DNA of 64,000 bases, taken from contig JBOHGD010000007.1 in the NCBI GenBank assembly GCA_050699955.1, positions 1 to 64,000 of the forward strand. Reading direction: 5' to 3'. Every line of letters begins with the position of its first letter. Position 1 is the stretch's first letter. The notes under the pieces are model-generated. The model did not search any database. It was given only the letters and a program-made list of their open reading frames with translations, and was not told the DNA's origin. Source of the stretch: GCA-003244245 sp050699955. GTDB taxonomy: Bacteria > Actinomycetota > Actinomycetes > Mycobacteriales > Pseudonocardiaceae. Position numbers and translations under genes: made by a program. Shown one piece after another: positions 56,830 to 64,000 of this stretch.

Positions 56830-57306
56830 CCGCGTGGCGACCCACGGCTGTCCTTCGAAACACGCGAGCTGCTGAGCCAGTGGGCGCAGGTCAGCCGTCC
56901 CGGCTGCGCGGGCCAGCGTGAGGTGTGGGCGGTACGGACGTTGCTCGACCGGCACACCGCTGCGCCGGGCAGCGGCCTGTACCGACTCGGCCAGCCTGCG
57001 CAGCGCGTTGCGATGCCCCTGCGCCGGGTCTGCGCGAATCCCGGTCCATAGCACCCGGTGCCCGAACCGGCCGCCACCGCCGAAGGACAGCGACAGCGGC
57101 GGATGCCGGGCCGCGGCGCGGCCGAGCCTGTTGGTCAGCTCGGCCACGACGCGATCACTCACCTCCCCGAGGAACGTCAGCGTCAGATGCCACTGCTCCG
57201 GGCGGGTCCACCGCAGCTCCGGGGCCCGCTCCCGCAACACCGATATGCTCGCCCGCAGCTCCTCGACGATCTCAGCAGGCGGGGTCAGGGCGACGAACAG
57301 CCGCAT
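56743..57306 (-). CDS. thpR: RNA 2',3'-cyclic phosphodiesterase (2'-5' RNA ligase family)
   Basis: A 187-residue two-histidine (2H) phosphoesterase. The two H-x-T motifs are HLTLTFLGEV (about residue 41) and HLTLARAAGT (about 127), with RLFVALTPPAEIVEELRASI at the start as in ThpR. It should open 2',3'-cyclic phosphates on RNA. The 3' end overlaps the convergent methyltransferase gene by 87 bases, so the last 28 residues are shared coding space. The start is an ATG at 57306. Confidence 0.9.
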   Translation of the reverse strand: MRLFVALTPPAEIVEELRASISVLRERAPELRWTRPEQWHLTLTFLGEVSDRVVAELTNRLGRAAARHPPLSLSFGGGGRFGHRVLWTGIRADPAQGHRNALRRLAESVQAAARRSGVPVEQRPYRPHLTLARAAGTADLRPLAQQLACFEGQPWVATRLDLVRSRLGAGPDGSPRYELVAGWPLGG

Positions 57307-57366
57307 CGGGCCATTCTCGCACCGCCGCCGTCAGTCAGCCGCGGGTCCGGCGCCTGCCTAGCCGCC

Positions 57367-57687
57367 TCAGCCCTCCGGGACGAAGCTGCCCTGCACGTAC
57401 TCGGGTTCTGGTAGGACGCGACGGACCGGGCGTCGGGCGATGACCTCGGCCAGATGCCCGGCCCGCCACTGACGTTCGGCGGCGTGGTAACCACCCGGTG
57501 TCGCCAGTACCGTCATCCCGACCCAGCCGCATTCGCAGCGGGGCAGGTAGGCGGAAAAGGTCTGATCAGCGCCATCGCGCACGTCGGTCCAGATACCACT
57601 CAGCGAGCCGTCCGGTAACAGACCGGCGACCCAGCCCTCATGCTCATCGGTGAACTCGTCGGAATCTGACCCGTTGTACAGCAGCAT
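57367..57687 (-). CDS. Hypothetical protein
   Basis: A 106-residue protein: MLLYNGSDSDEFTDEHEGWV, then DGSLSGIWTDVRDGADQTFS, AYLPRCECGWVGMTV and a C-terminus PVRRVLPEPEYVQGSFVPEG. The C-x-C pair and the WV/WxG residues are conserved-looking features of small actinobacterial proteins, but I do not know the family. The ATG at 57687 follows GAGGAG, part of a small hairpin (GAGGAGAAGCTCCTC), which might modulate translation. Confidence 0.55.
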   Translation of the reverse strand: MLLYNGSDSDEFTDEHEGWVAGLLPDGSLSGIWTDVRDGADQTFSAYLPRCECGWVGMTVLATPGGYHAAERQWRAGHLAEVIARRPVRRVLPEPEYVQGSFVPEG

Positions 57688-58075
57688 GGCAGAGGAGCTT
57701 CTCCTCAACAGATGAACACAAGACTAACGGATTCCAACCTGATCGGTGAATTTGTACCCGTCGGCAGGCACGTTGCACCGTCAGTGGTGCATCCACCGGA
57801 TGGGCTACGGCGCTTCGCGGGCGCACGGCCGCCGGTCGGGTACACCCCCGCCCCCCATACCCGGCCGGCGGTCCCCCGCGCGGCCCCCGCTCGACCCGCA
57901 AGTGACCGGCGGGGGCCGGTCTTGGCCCAAGATTTGCGGCCGGACGTGATGCTACGGCGCCTTCTGGGTAGGCGGAACCGCATGTCAAGATTCCCTGACA
58001 GCCGGTCCCACCTGGGTGTATTCGGGTGACGAGGCCGAGCCGGTGCGGTGACGGAGCTACCTTTCCTGGTCTCGA
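57688..58075. other. Intergenic stretch without a gene (388 bp)
   Basis: It contains the promoter region of the preceding minus-strand hypothetical gene and the 3' flank of the flavin monooxygenase gene. No frame shows coding character and no clear repeat or palindrome was found, apart from CGGCGGGGGCCGG-like G/C runs near 57910. Confidence 0.35.
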
Positions 58076-59563
58076 TCAGGCATGCACCGACTCGGGGACC
58101 TTTTCGTACACCAGATACTCGTGCGGCCGGAAGTTACGGGTGGCCTGCCGGAAGCGCCAGGTGAACGTCGGCCACAGCGTGGTATTGCGGCCCTGCTCAT
58201 CCAGGTACCAGCTGACGCAGCCCCCGGCCTTCCACACCGTCCGTCCCATTCTGGACTGGATGGCATCGTTGTACGCGGCCTGCGCCTCGGGTCGGACCTC
58301 TACCGCGGTGGCACCACTGCGACGCAGGTAGCGCAGTGCGTCGATGGTGTAGGCCAGCTGGCATTCGATCATGTAGATCATCGAGCTGTGACCGAGCCCG
58401 GTGTTCGGGCCGACCAGGATGAACAGGTTGGGGAACCCGGCGACGGTGGTGCCCCGGTGTGCCTGCACCCCACCGGACCACGCATCGGCCAGGCTGCGGC
58501 CATCGCGGCCGTGCAGCCGGGTCGCGACCGGCATGTCGGTGACGTGGAAACCGGTGCCGAAGACGATGGCGTCCGCCTCGCTGCGGGTGCCGTCCGTGGC
58601 GCGCACCCAGTCCGGGCCGACCTCGGCGATCCCCGAATCGACCACGTCGACGTTGGGTTTCGTCAGCGCGGGAAGGTAGTCGTCGGAGAGCAGGATGCGC
58701 TTGCATCCGATGGTGTAGTCCGGCGTCAGCTTGGCCCGCAGAGCGGCATCGGGGACCTGTCGGCGCAGGTGTCTGCGGGCCATCAACTCGGCGATCTTGA
58801 GCAGTCGCGGGTTGTTGGTGAAGCCGGGCACGGTCAGTTCTCGGGACCAGTAGATCCCGGCCCGTGCCAGCCGCTGCAGGCTGGGTACCGCGCTGTACAG
58901 CGTGCGTTCGAACCCACTGTTGTTCCGGTCACCGCGCGGCAGGATCCACGGCGGGGTGCGCTGGAAGATCGTCAAGGAGGCGACGGCGGGCTGGATCTGT
59001 GGGACGAACTGGATGGCCGAGGCACCGGTACCTACCACCGCAACCCGCTGGTCCCGCAGGTCGTAGTCATGGTCCCAGCGCGCGGAGTGGAACACCGCGC
59101 CCTGGAAGGAATCCAGTCCGGGAAGGTTCGGGACAGCGGGATCTGAGAGCGCCCCGGTACCGGTTATCAGCACGTCACAGGTCAGCTCACCGCGGCTGGT
59201 GCACACCCGCCAGCGGCGCCGCGCATGGTCCCAGGCGGCATCGAGCATCTCGTGCTGAAACCGGATGTGCGGACGTACTCCGTAGCTGTCGGTGCAGTGC
59301 CGCAGATAGTCCCAGATCTCGTGCCGGCTGGAGAAGCTACGGCTCCATGAGGGGTTGAGCTCGAAGGAGAACGAGTACAGGTGTGAGGGCACGTCGCAGG
59401 CGCAACCGGGGTAGCTGTTGTCCCGCCAGGTACCGCCGAGGTCCCCGGCTCGTTCCAGCACCACGAAGTCCGTCATACCCTGCTGGCGTAGCCGGATGGC
59501 CATCCCCAGCCCGGCGAAACCGGTACCGACGACGATGACGTGGTGGTGCGTCTGCTCGCTCAT
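58076..59563 (-). CDS. Flavin-containing monooxygenase (Baeyer-Villiger type)
   Basis: A 495-residue FAD/NADPH monooxygenase. The FAD site is VIVVGTGFAGLGMAIRLRQQ, then GGTWRDNSYPGCACDVPSHL; the fingerprint region reads FQGAVFHSARWDHDYDLRDQ (F-x-G-x3-H-x3-W-D, the Baeyer-Villiger fingerprint with D in place of P); the NADPH site is VAVVGTGASAIQFVPQI. The final third contains GTGFHVTDMPVATRLHGRDG and FPNLFILVGPNTGLGHSS. It would oxidise ketones to esters or a heteroatom; the substrate is unknown. The ATG at 59563 has GGGAGCGTCCC before it. An inverted repeat 24-38 bases upstream and a TetR gene at 60541 suggest repression. Confidence 0.9.
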   Translation of the reverse strand: MSEQTHHHVIVVGTGFAGLGMAIRLRQQGMTDFVVLERAGDLGGTWRDNSYPGCACDVPSHLYSFSFELNPSWSRSFSSRHEIWDYLRHCTDSYGVRPHIRFQHEMLDAAWDHARRRWRVCTSRGELTCDVLITGTGALSDPAVPNLPGLDSFQGAVFHSARWDHDYDLRDQRVAVVGTGASAIQFVPQIQPAVASLTIFQRTPPWILPRGDRNNSGFERTLYSAVPSLQRLARAGIYWSRELTVPGFTNNPRLLKIAELMARRHLRRQVPDAALRAKLTPDYTIGCKRILLSDDYLPALTKPNVDVVDSGIAEVGPDWVRATDGTRSEADAIVFGTGFHVTDMPVATRLHGRDGRSLADAWSGGVQAHRGTTVAGFPNLFILVGPNTGLGHSSMIYMIECQLAYTIDALRYLRRSGATAVEVRPEAQAAYNDAIQSRMGRTVWKAGGCVSWYLDEQGRNTTLWPTFTWRFRQATRNFRPHEYLVYEKVPESVHA

Positions 59564-59586
59564 GGGACGCTCCCGGGCCGGTGGTG

Positions 59587-59601
59587 TTACCTTCGGTAAC
59601 C
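59587..59601 (+). promoter_or_regulatory. Inverted-repeat operator before the monooxygenase gene
   Basis: GTTACC-TTC-GGTAAC is a perfect palindrome with a three-base spacer, followed by a further half site CTTACC. It lies 24-38 bases upstream of the monooxygenase ATG, over the expected promoter, and has the shape of a TetR-family operator. The TetR protein at 60541-61170 is a candidate binder. Confidence 0.5.
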
Positions 59602-59864
59602 TTACCGTTGAGTAGATAGCGATGTCCAGTCGACCGACATCGAGTGCCCGGGTCTCCCGGCCTGCTCGCCCATCGGGTTTATCACGCCTTTGGCGGCATC
59701 GTTTAACGCACCTGTTCGACCAGTCACCGCGCCGGGACGGCCGTCGGACGCGGCGCGCGTATCGCTTGCTGCCGTTGCCACGTTGCGTCCTGGTAGGCCT
59801 TATCGCACGTTGCGGTCCCTCCGCTGCGGCGAATATCCCTAGCGACGATGGGAGATCGTGCCCA

Positions 59865-60479
59865 GTGGCATATGAATCGCTCGCGCAGGACTACCGAGCC
59901 TCGGTCGGTCGCCACATTTCCGCTGCCGACGCCGAGGTTCTTTGCGCACCGGAGCACCTAGCCGTCGTCGCTGCGGCTGTGCTGGGTTGGGAGGGAGCCG
60001 TGCTGCCCCCGGCCGCACTGCTGGGCCGCCGCGTTGTGGTCGTCGCGGATCTTCTGGAGGAAGTGCACGAGCGGCGGATCGCTTCGGGCTGGGGCCCGGT
60101 GACCGACCGGATGTCGATATCCACCTGGGACTGGCCTGAGATGCGGCGGTTCGTGCCGCCTCCTGCGGTGCGGCTGCGTGGCGTGCTGGCGCCGGCCCGG
60201 CACTGGCGCACCGGCCTGGCCGGTGCGGTGCCGTTCAGCGGCTTGTGCGCCACCGCACTGCTACTGCCTGCGCACATCGCTCGAGATGGGGAGTGCCTCG
60301 CGCACGCCGCGCACCACGGACCCACCGTGGTCGCCGCCGCAGGACCGCATGACCTCGACCCCGATGCCGTCGACGTGGTGCAGGCGGGCCGCTTGGGTCC
60401 GTCCGCACCCACCCCGTCGGACACCGTCAGCCGATGGGTGCACGAACTGGTCTACGACCGGCTGCTGCGGAGCTGCTGA
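59865..60479 (+). CDS. Hypothetical protein
   Basis: A protein of about 204 residues: VAYESLAQDYRASVGRHISA, then LLGRRVVVVADLLEEVHERR, DRMSISTWDWPEMRRFVPPP and SGLCATALLLPAHIARDGEC. It is soluble with a few hydrophobic strands. The GTG at 59865 has GGAGA about eight bases before it. I do not recognise the family. It reads toward the TetR gene, 61 bases away, and may be co-transcribed with it. Confidence 0.55.
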   Translation: MAYESLAQDYRASVGRHISAADAEVLCAPEHLAVVAAAVLGWEGAVLPPAALLGRRVVVVADLLEEVHERRIASGWGPVTDRMSISTWDWPEMRRFVPPPAVRLRGVLAPARHWRTGLAGAVPFSGLCATALLLPAHIARDGECLAHAAHHGPTVVAAAGPHDLDPDAVDVVQAGRLGPSAPTPSDTVSRWVHELVYDRLLRSC

Positions 60480-60540
60480 CCGCTTTCACTTCTCGGACAC
60501 CCATCCCAACCGCGACTGCCGCGCGAGGAGGCCGGGACAG

Positions 60541-61170
60541 ATGGCCGATGAATCGACCATCCGGCAACAGCTCATCGACGGGGCCATCGAGACGATCCGG
60601 CACCAAGGGATCGCCAGGACGTCGGCACGCAGCATCGCCTGCACCGCGGGGGTGCCCGAGGCGTTGATCCCGGCCCACTTCGGCAGTCTGCACGAGTTGC
60701 TCGCCGAGGTCAGCCGGGTGGCGGCGCAGGCCCGGGTGGCGACCTTCCGGGATCGGTTCGACAGGGTGCGCAGTCTGCGCGACTTACTGGAGCTCGGGCG
60801 TGAGCTGTGGGCCGAGGAGCATACCCGCGGCAACGTCGTCGTATTGAGCCAGATGCTGGCCGGTGCGCAAGGTGACCCACCGCTGGCCGCGGCCACCGGC
60901 TCGGCGCTGCAACTGTGGGTCACGGAGGTCGAGCGGGTGATCCGACGGCTGCTCGTCGACTCCCCGCTGGCCGATCTCGTCGACCCCGCCGCAGCGGCGC
61001 GGGCGGTGTGCGCGAGCTTCGTCGGGCTGTCCCTGTTCGGTGCCGTCGACGACGGAACGAGCCCTTTCGACCTCCTGGAACCGCTGGCCGGGCTGGCCGA
61101 TGGGCTCAAGCCCCTCGAACGCAGGCTGCTCTACGCCCGGCTGCGCAGCCACACCGGGCCCGGGCGCTGA
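60541..61170 (+). CDS. TetR-family transcriptional regulator
   Basis: A 209-residue TetR regulator. The helix-turn-helix (about residues 8-55) reads IRQQLIDGAIETIRHQGIAR, then SARSIACTAGVPEALIPAHF, with the usual GxPxxxxxxHF end of the recognition region. The ligand domain contains LLELGRELWAEEHTRGNVVV and LRRLLYARLRSHT-like C-terminal helices. GAGGAGGCC precedes the ATG. Likely targets are the neighbouring monooxygenase (palindrome at 59587-59601) and itself. Confidence 0.85.
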   Translation: MADESTIRQQLIDGAIETIRHQGIARTSARSIACTAGVPEALIPAHFGSLHELLAEVSRVAAQARVATFRDRFDRVRSLRDLLELGRELWAEEHTRGNVVVLSQMLAGAQGDPPLAAATGSALQLWVTEVERVIRRLLVDSPLADLVDPAAAARAVCASFVGLSLFGAVDDGTSPFDLLEPLAGLADGLKPLERRLLYARLRSHTGPGR

Positions 61171-61399
61171 CCTTTCCCGCGCCTGGCTCATAGTGCCGCT
61201 GTCGCCGCCAGAATCCGGCGACGGCCAAATGCGCGTATGGCCCGTGCAGCAGCCCACCAATGGCCTAGGATCGGTGCGTCAAGGCACGTAGAATAGTTCG
61301 CCGGTATCTGACTCGAGCTGCGAGAACAGGTCCATGAATGACAGTCGGTTTCGCGTGTTGCAGCTTGTGCCAATATGACGGCCACCGACCGGGCGTCCG

Positions 61400-61732
61400 G
61401 TGACATTGACCGGAAGATGTCGCGCGGTGAATGCGGCCTCGGGCCTGTTCAGCGCCTACCTGCGTGCCAAGGCCGCGTCCGAGCTCGATCTGCGGGCCCG
61501 GGACCTGGACTGGACAGTGCTGCGGCCCGGCACGTTGACCGATGAGGACCCCGGCGGGATGGTGCGGCTGGCTCCGCCGAAGCTGGAGCACGGCCGGATC
61601 AGCCGGGCCGATGTCGCCGCCGTCCTGGCCGCTCTGCTCCGCGAGCCGGGCAGTGCCGGGCTCACCCTGGAACTGGTGGCCGGGGACACCCCGATCGCCG
61701 ACGCGGTACCCGTCGTGGTCGCTCGTCAGTAG
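61400..61732 (+). pseudogene. C-terminal fragment of an NAD(P)H-binding atypical SDR
   Basis: About 100 residues match the end of an NmrA/SDR_a5-type protein: LFSAYLRAKAASELDLRARD, LDWTVLRPGTLTDEDPGG, then MVRLAPPKLEHGRISRADVA and LELVAGDTPIADAV. The Rossmann start with the G-x-x-G-x-x-G nucleotide motif is missing and the upstream DNA is unrelated, so this is a truncated remnant that cannot bind NAD(P) normally. Confidence 0.7.
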
Positions 61733-62335
61733 GCCACGGACCCGGTCGCTGGGGAGGATGGTGATGGTCCGGACCGACAGTTGGTTGCAACGCTGGGTCA
61801 TCACCCGATTGGGCGTCCGTTCGCCGCAATGGCGCAGCCGCTGACCGAAGTGGACTGTGCACCGTGTTGGTGCCCGGTGCGGAGCGCCATTCTGCCCGGC
61901 GTCCAGCTCTGGGCGGCGGACAGGGTGGGGAAGAACGGGGGCGGGGCCGTTCCTCTCGAACGGCCCCGCCCATTCGGGGGTGCCAGCGCTGCAGCTGTCC
62001 GGCGCCGGACGGGGATCTCCCGGCCCTGGTTGCTCTAGGGCTTCGAACTAGGGCATCGGGCTCTGGGATCCGGCGGCATCAGATCAACGGTCGCGGCGGC
62101 AGTCGTTCAGGCAGGCGACGCCACCGGGCGCGGCACACCACACAGTGGGGTGCAGATCCTGGCTATGGAGTTGTGTGGTGTGGCCGGTGACCCCGCACGA
62201 CGTTGCGGTCGGGGGGGGCACGAACGTCGCCGAATCACCGGCCACGAGGCGGGTTACCGACCCACGCGGAGGGGAATCCCCGTGAGAACCGGCCATACCG
62301 CCAGCTTTGTGGAGTTGGACGAAGCTGCCCGAGGC
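61733..62335. other. Non-coding stretch (about 600 bp)
   Basis: No frame has a convincing start, Shine-Dalgarno sequence and coding bias. There is a G/C-rich inverted stretch around 61935-61975 (GGGGCGGGGCCG with CGGCCCCGCCC nearby) that could be a transcription terminator for the truncated SDR. The rest may be decayed sequence. Confidence 0.35.
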
Positions 62336-62671
62336 TCAACGTGCAGCACTGACCGGCGCAGGCGGTGCAGGCGGGCCTGCCGCATGCCGCGCCTGCGGTA
62401 GGGCATCGGAAACCAGGTTGTCGTGGGCGGCCCGCCAGACCGTGCACGGGGCGGCGCGGGGACGCCACCGGCTCGAGCACTCTGGACAGCGCCCGCGCGG
62501 GTCCGGTTCGTGTGCCGCGAGCAGTGCACGCCAGCCGTCGGTCAGCCGGGGAAGCTCGGTGCGCGCGACGGAGAGCAGCGACCCGGCATCGGCCCTGGTG
62601 GCCAGCTCATCGAGCATGTCCAGCCGCTCCCACACCGCCTGCCGGAGGATCTGGCCCAAGATCTGGTCCAT
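62336..62671 (-). CDS. Small conserved hypothetical protein beside the XRE regulator
   Basis: A 111-residue protein: MDQILGQILRQAVWERLDML, then SLLSVARTELPRLTDGWRAL, LAAHEPDPRGRCPECSSRWR and PCTVWRAAHDNLVS. It has a CPEC pair and a later Cys, a possible metal site. Proteins of this size and pattern are commonly encoded divergently from XRE/TPR regulators in Pseudonocardiaceae and Streptomyces, as here; their function is unknown. The ATG at 62671 has a GGGAAGGATGGTGAG region before it. Confidence 0.65.
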   Translation of the reverse strand: MDQILGQILRQAVWERLDMLDELATRADAGSLLSVARTELPRLTDGWRALLAAHEPDPRGRCPECSSRWRPRAAPCTVWRAAHDNLVSDALPQARHAAGPPAPPAPVSAAR

Positions 62672-62959
62672 CTCACCATCCTTCCCGCCGTCGGCGCGGC
62701 CGCTGTGACCACGTCTCGCTGCCAGCCACTGTCCCGCTGGAGCTGTCCTCGCAGCATGCCCTGATCGTGTGCTCTCAGGTGTACAGAGTGAGGTGATTCA
62801 GTCTCGAGTGGGCATGCGCTGCGCCGAGGGGGCGTGCTATGACGGTGAACGGTACAGGGCGATCGGTAGCGCCGATCAGCTCTGCCGATGTGCTATTCAC
62901 CATCCGCAACAACCGTGCCTACTCTGCAGCCGTCGCCCATCGAACGGCAAGGGGGCGAA

Positions 62960-64000
62960 ATGAACGTGACAGGCCCGCAGGACCATCCGGTATCTCCTGA
63001 CGTCTGGGATGAGCCGGAGATGAAGCGGGTGCTGGTAGCCCGGGACGTCAGCTCGGTCTACCGACTGCTGAGGCGAGTAGGTATCTCGCAACGGCAGATT
63101 GCCGCCCTGACCGGGCAGTCGCAGTCCGAGGTCTCAGAGATCCTCAAGGGCCGCCAGGTCATGGCCTATGACGTGCTCGCGCGGATCTCCGACGGCCTGG
63201 GTATCCCGCGCGGATACATGGGTCTCGCCTATGACGAGGCGACCGCGACGAGCGTCGTCGGACCACCCGACGACGCGCTGGCTGAGGAGGACGAGTCGGT
63301 GAAGCGGCGGAAGCTCCTCACACACGGTGCCGCCATGTTGTTCGGCACCACCGTGTTTGGGGAGGAGAAGGGGGAGTGGCTGCCCCGCGCTGCCCAGACG
63401 CCGGCGCCCAGTCACATCGGTATGACGGACGTCAAGCAGGTGGAGGCAGCGACCAGGGCGATGCGCCAGCTGGACTATCAGTTCGGCGGTGGTGCGTGCC
63501 GTGACGCGGTGGTCGCCCAGCTGTCTTGGGCACAGCGCCTGCTGTCCGCCTCGGGCCAGGAACTGGTCCGCCAGCGGCTGTTCCGGGCGCTGGCCGATCT
63601 ACAGAACCTGGCCGGATGGACCACGTTCGATGTCGGGCTGGTGGATTCCTCGCGTACTCATTTCGCCACCGCACTGCAGTTGGCCAAGGAGTCCGGCGAC
63701 GCCAGTCTGATGTCCAACATCATGTACCGGATCGGCCGGATCTACCTGCACCTGCAGGCGCCGAACGACGCGCTCAAGTGGTTCCAGCTCGGCCAGATCG
63801 CTGCGCAGAACTCCGGGTCGGAGCTGGCTGTCGCGGTGCTGTGCGGGAACGAGGCATGGGCGTATGCGATGATGGGGGACGACGTGCAGGCGAAGAAGCT
63901 GCTCGGCAGGTCACGGGACGAGCTCGCCAGGGCCGATCTGCTCGAGCCGCCGGACTGGGCGCGGTTCTACAACGCGACGGACCTGAATGCCATGACCGGA
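62960..64000 (+). CDS. XRE-family regulator with TPR-like C-terminal region (partial, runs off right edge)
   Basis: 347 codons are open to the window end. The helix-turn-helix (about residues 28-90) reads VYRLLRRVGISQRQIAALTG, QSQSEVSEILKGRQVMAYDV, then LARISDGLGIPRGYMGLAYD. After an acidic linker and a hydrophobic stretch (LLTHGAAMLFGTTVFGE), TPR-type helices follow: FGGGACRDAVVAQLSWAQRL, LADLQNLAGWTTFDVGLVDS, TALQLAKESGDASLMSNIMY, VLCGNEAWAYAMMGDDVQAK. This domain plan is common in streptomycete regulators of development and secondary metabolism. AAGGGGGCGAA before the ATG at 62960 serves as Shine-Dalgarno sequence. Confidence 0.88.
   Translation, partial: MNVTGPQDHPVSPDVWDEPEMKRVLVARDVSSVYRLLRRVGISQRQIAALTGQSQSEVSEILKGRQVMAYDVLARISDGLGIPRGYMGLAYDEATATSVVGPPDDALAEEDESVKRRKLLTHGAAMLFGTTVFGEEKGEWLPRAAQTPAPSHIGMTDVKQVEAATRAMRQLDYQFGGGACRDAVVAQLSWAQRLLSASGQELVRQRLFRALADLQNLAGWTTFDVGLVDSSRTHFATALQLAKESGDASLMSNIMYRIGRIYLHLQAPNDALKWFQLGQIAAQNSGSELAVAVLCGNEAWAYAMMGDDVQAKKLLGRSRDELARADLLEPPDWARFYNATDLNAMTG

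Noticed and set aside
62839..63000. Small plus-strand frame (53 aa) overlapping the start of the XRE/TPR gene
   Set aside because: It has a possible GAGGGGG Shine-Dalgarno sequence, but the composition of its second half is that of an out-of-frame read of the regulator start, and no family is recognised. It could be a leader peptide; evidence is insufficient.

Overview
The window is high-G+C actinobacterial chromosome, most probably Pseudonocardiaceae. That placement is an inference from the conserved pknB/pknA/pbpA/rodA/pstP/fhaB/fhaA block ending at a tRNA-Leu, a gamma-butyrolactone-receptor-like TetR, an XRE/TPR regulator with a small partner gene, and graspetide genes. The order cyclophilin, PH-domain protein, crgA, class E sortase, trpG, pknB to fhaA, tRNA-Leu (35-49.5 kb) is the arrangement found near oriC in mycobacteria. 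Two consensus DnaA boxes lie at 37142-37163, but dnaA itself is not here.

Left part (1-31 kb). 1-3370 holds an ATP-grasp RiPP (graspetide) locus on the minus strand: precursor, ATP-grasp ligase and two tandem isoaspartyl-methyltransferase-like genes. The ligase is frameshifted and the XRE regulator is broken at both ends, so the locus looks decayed. A Phd/PIN toxin-antitoxin pair follows. From 4.1 to 29.3 kb most loci fit a hypoxia/dormancy programme: acetate kinase, a degenerate DosS-like GAF protein, Hsp20, a hydrolase, a cytochrome oxidase subunit I, an amide uptake/hydrolysis set (fmdB, amiS/ureI-like, fmdA), cydDC and a flavin-binding protein. Palindromes close to the DosR box (core GGGACCAAGGTCCC) sit 60-115 bp upstream of several of them. 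Four crcB fluoride-channel genes with four DUF190 domains interrupt this run.

The island at 10.3-18.1 kb is visibly less G+C-rich in its middle. It carries methyltransferase remnants, an operon of four unusual genes (a protein of unknown family, a CYTH-like protein, a nucleoside-deoxyribosyltransferase-like protein and a glycosylase-like protein), an IS3-family element that has split the first operon gene, a divergent pair (phospholipase-D-like/DUF5919-like protein and HIT hydrolase), and a truncated ISAs1-type transposase. The four-gene operon is the best candidate here for an undescribed, possibly defence-related, nucleotide-processing system.

Right part (31-64 kb). Envelope and signalling housekeeping genes run to the tRNA-Leu. 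They are followed by a two-gene redox-signalling operon (cNMP-domain histidine kinase, receiver-fused flavoprotein reductase), a HepT toxin remnant, two coupled DNA adenine methyltransferases without a visible nuclease, a 2'-5' RNA ligase-like phosphodiesterase, a flavin monooxygenase, a TetR regulator, and finally an XRE/TPR regulator that runs off the right edge. A dispersed family of 22-bp tandem repeats occurs at four intergenic or gene-end sites (22.7, 26.9, 37.1 and 39.5 kb).
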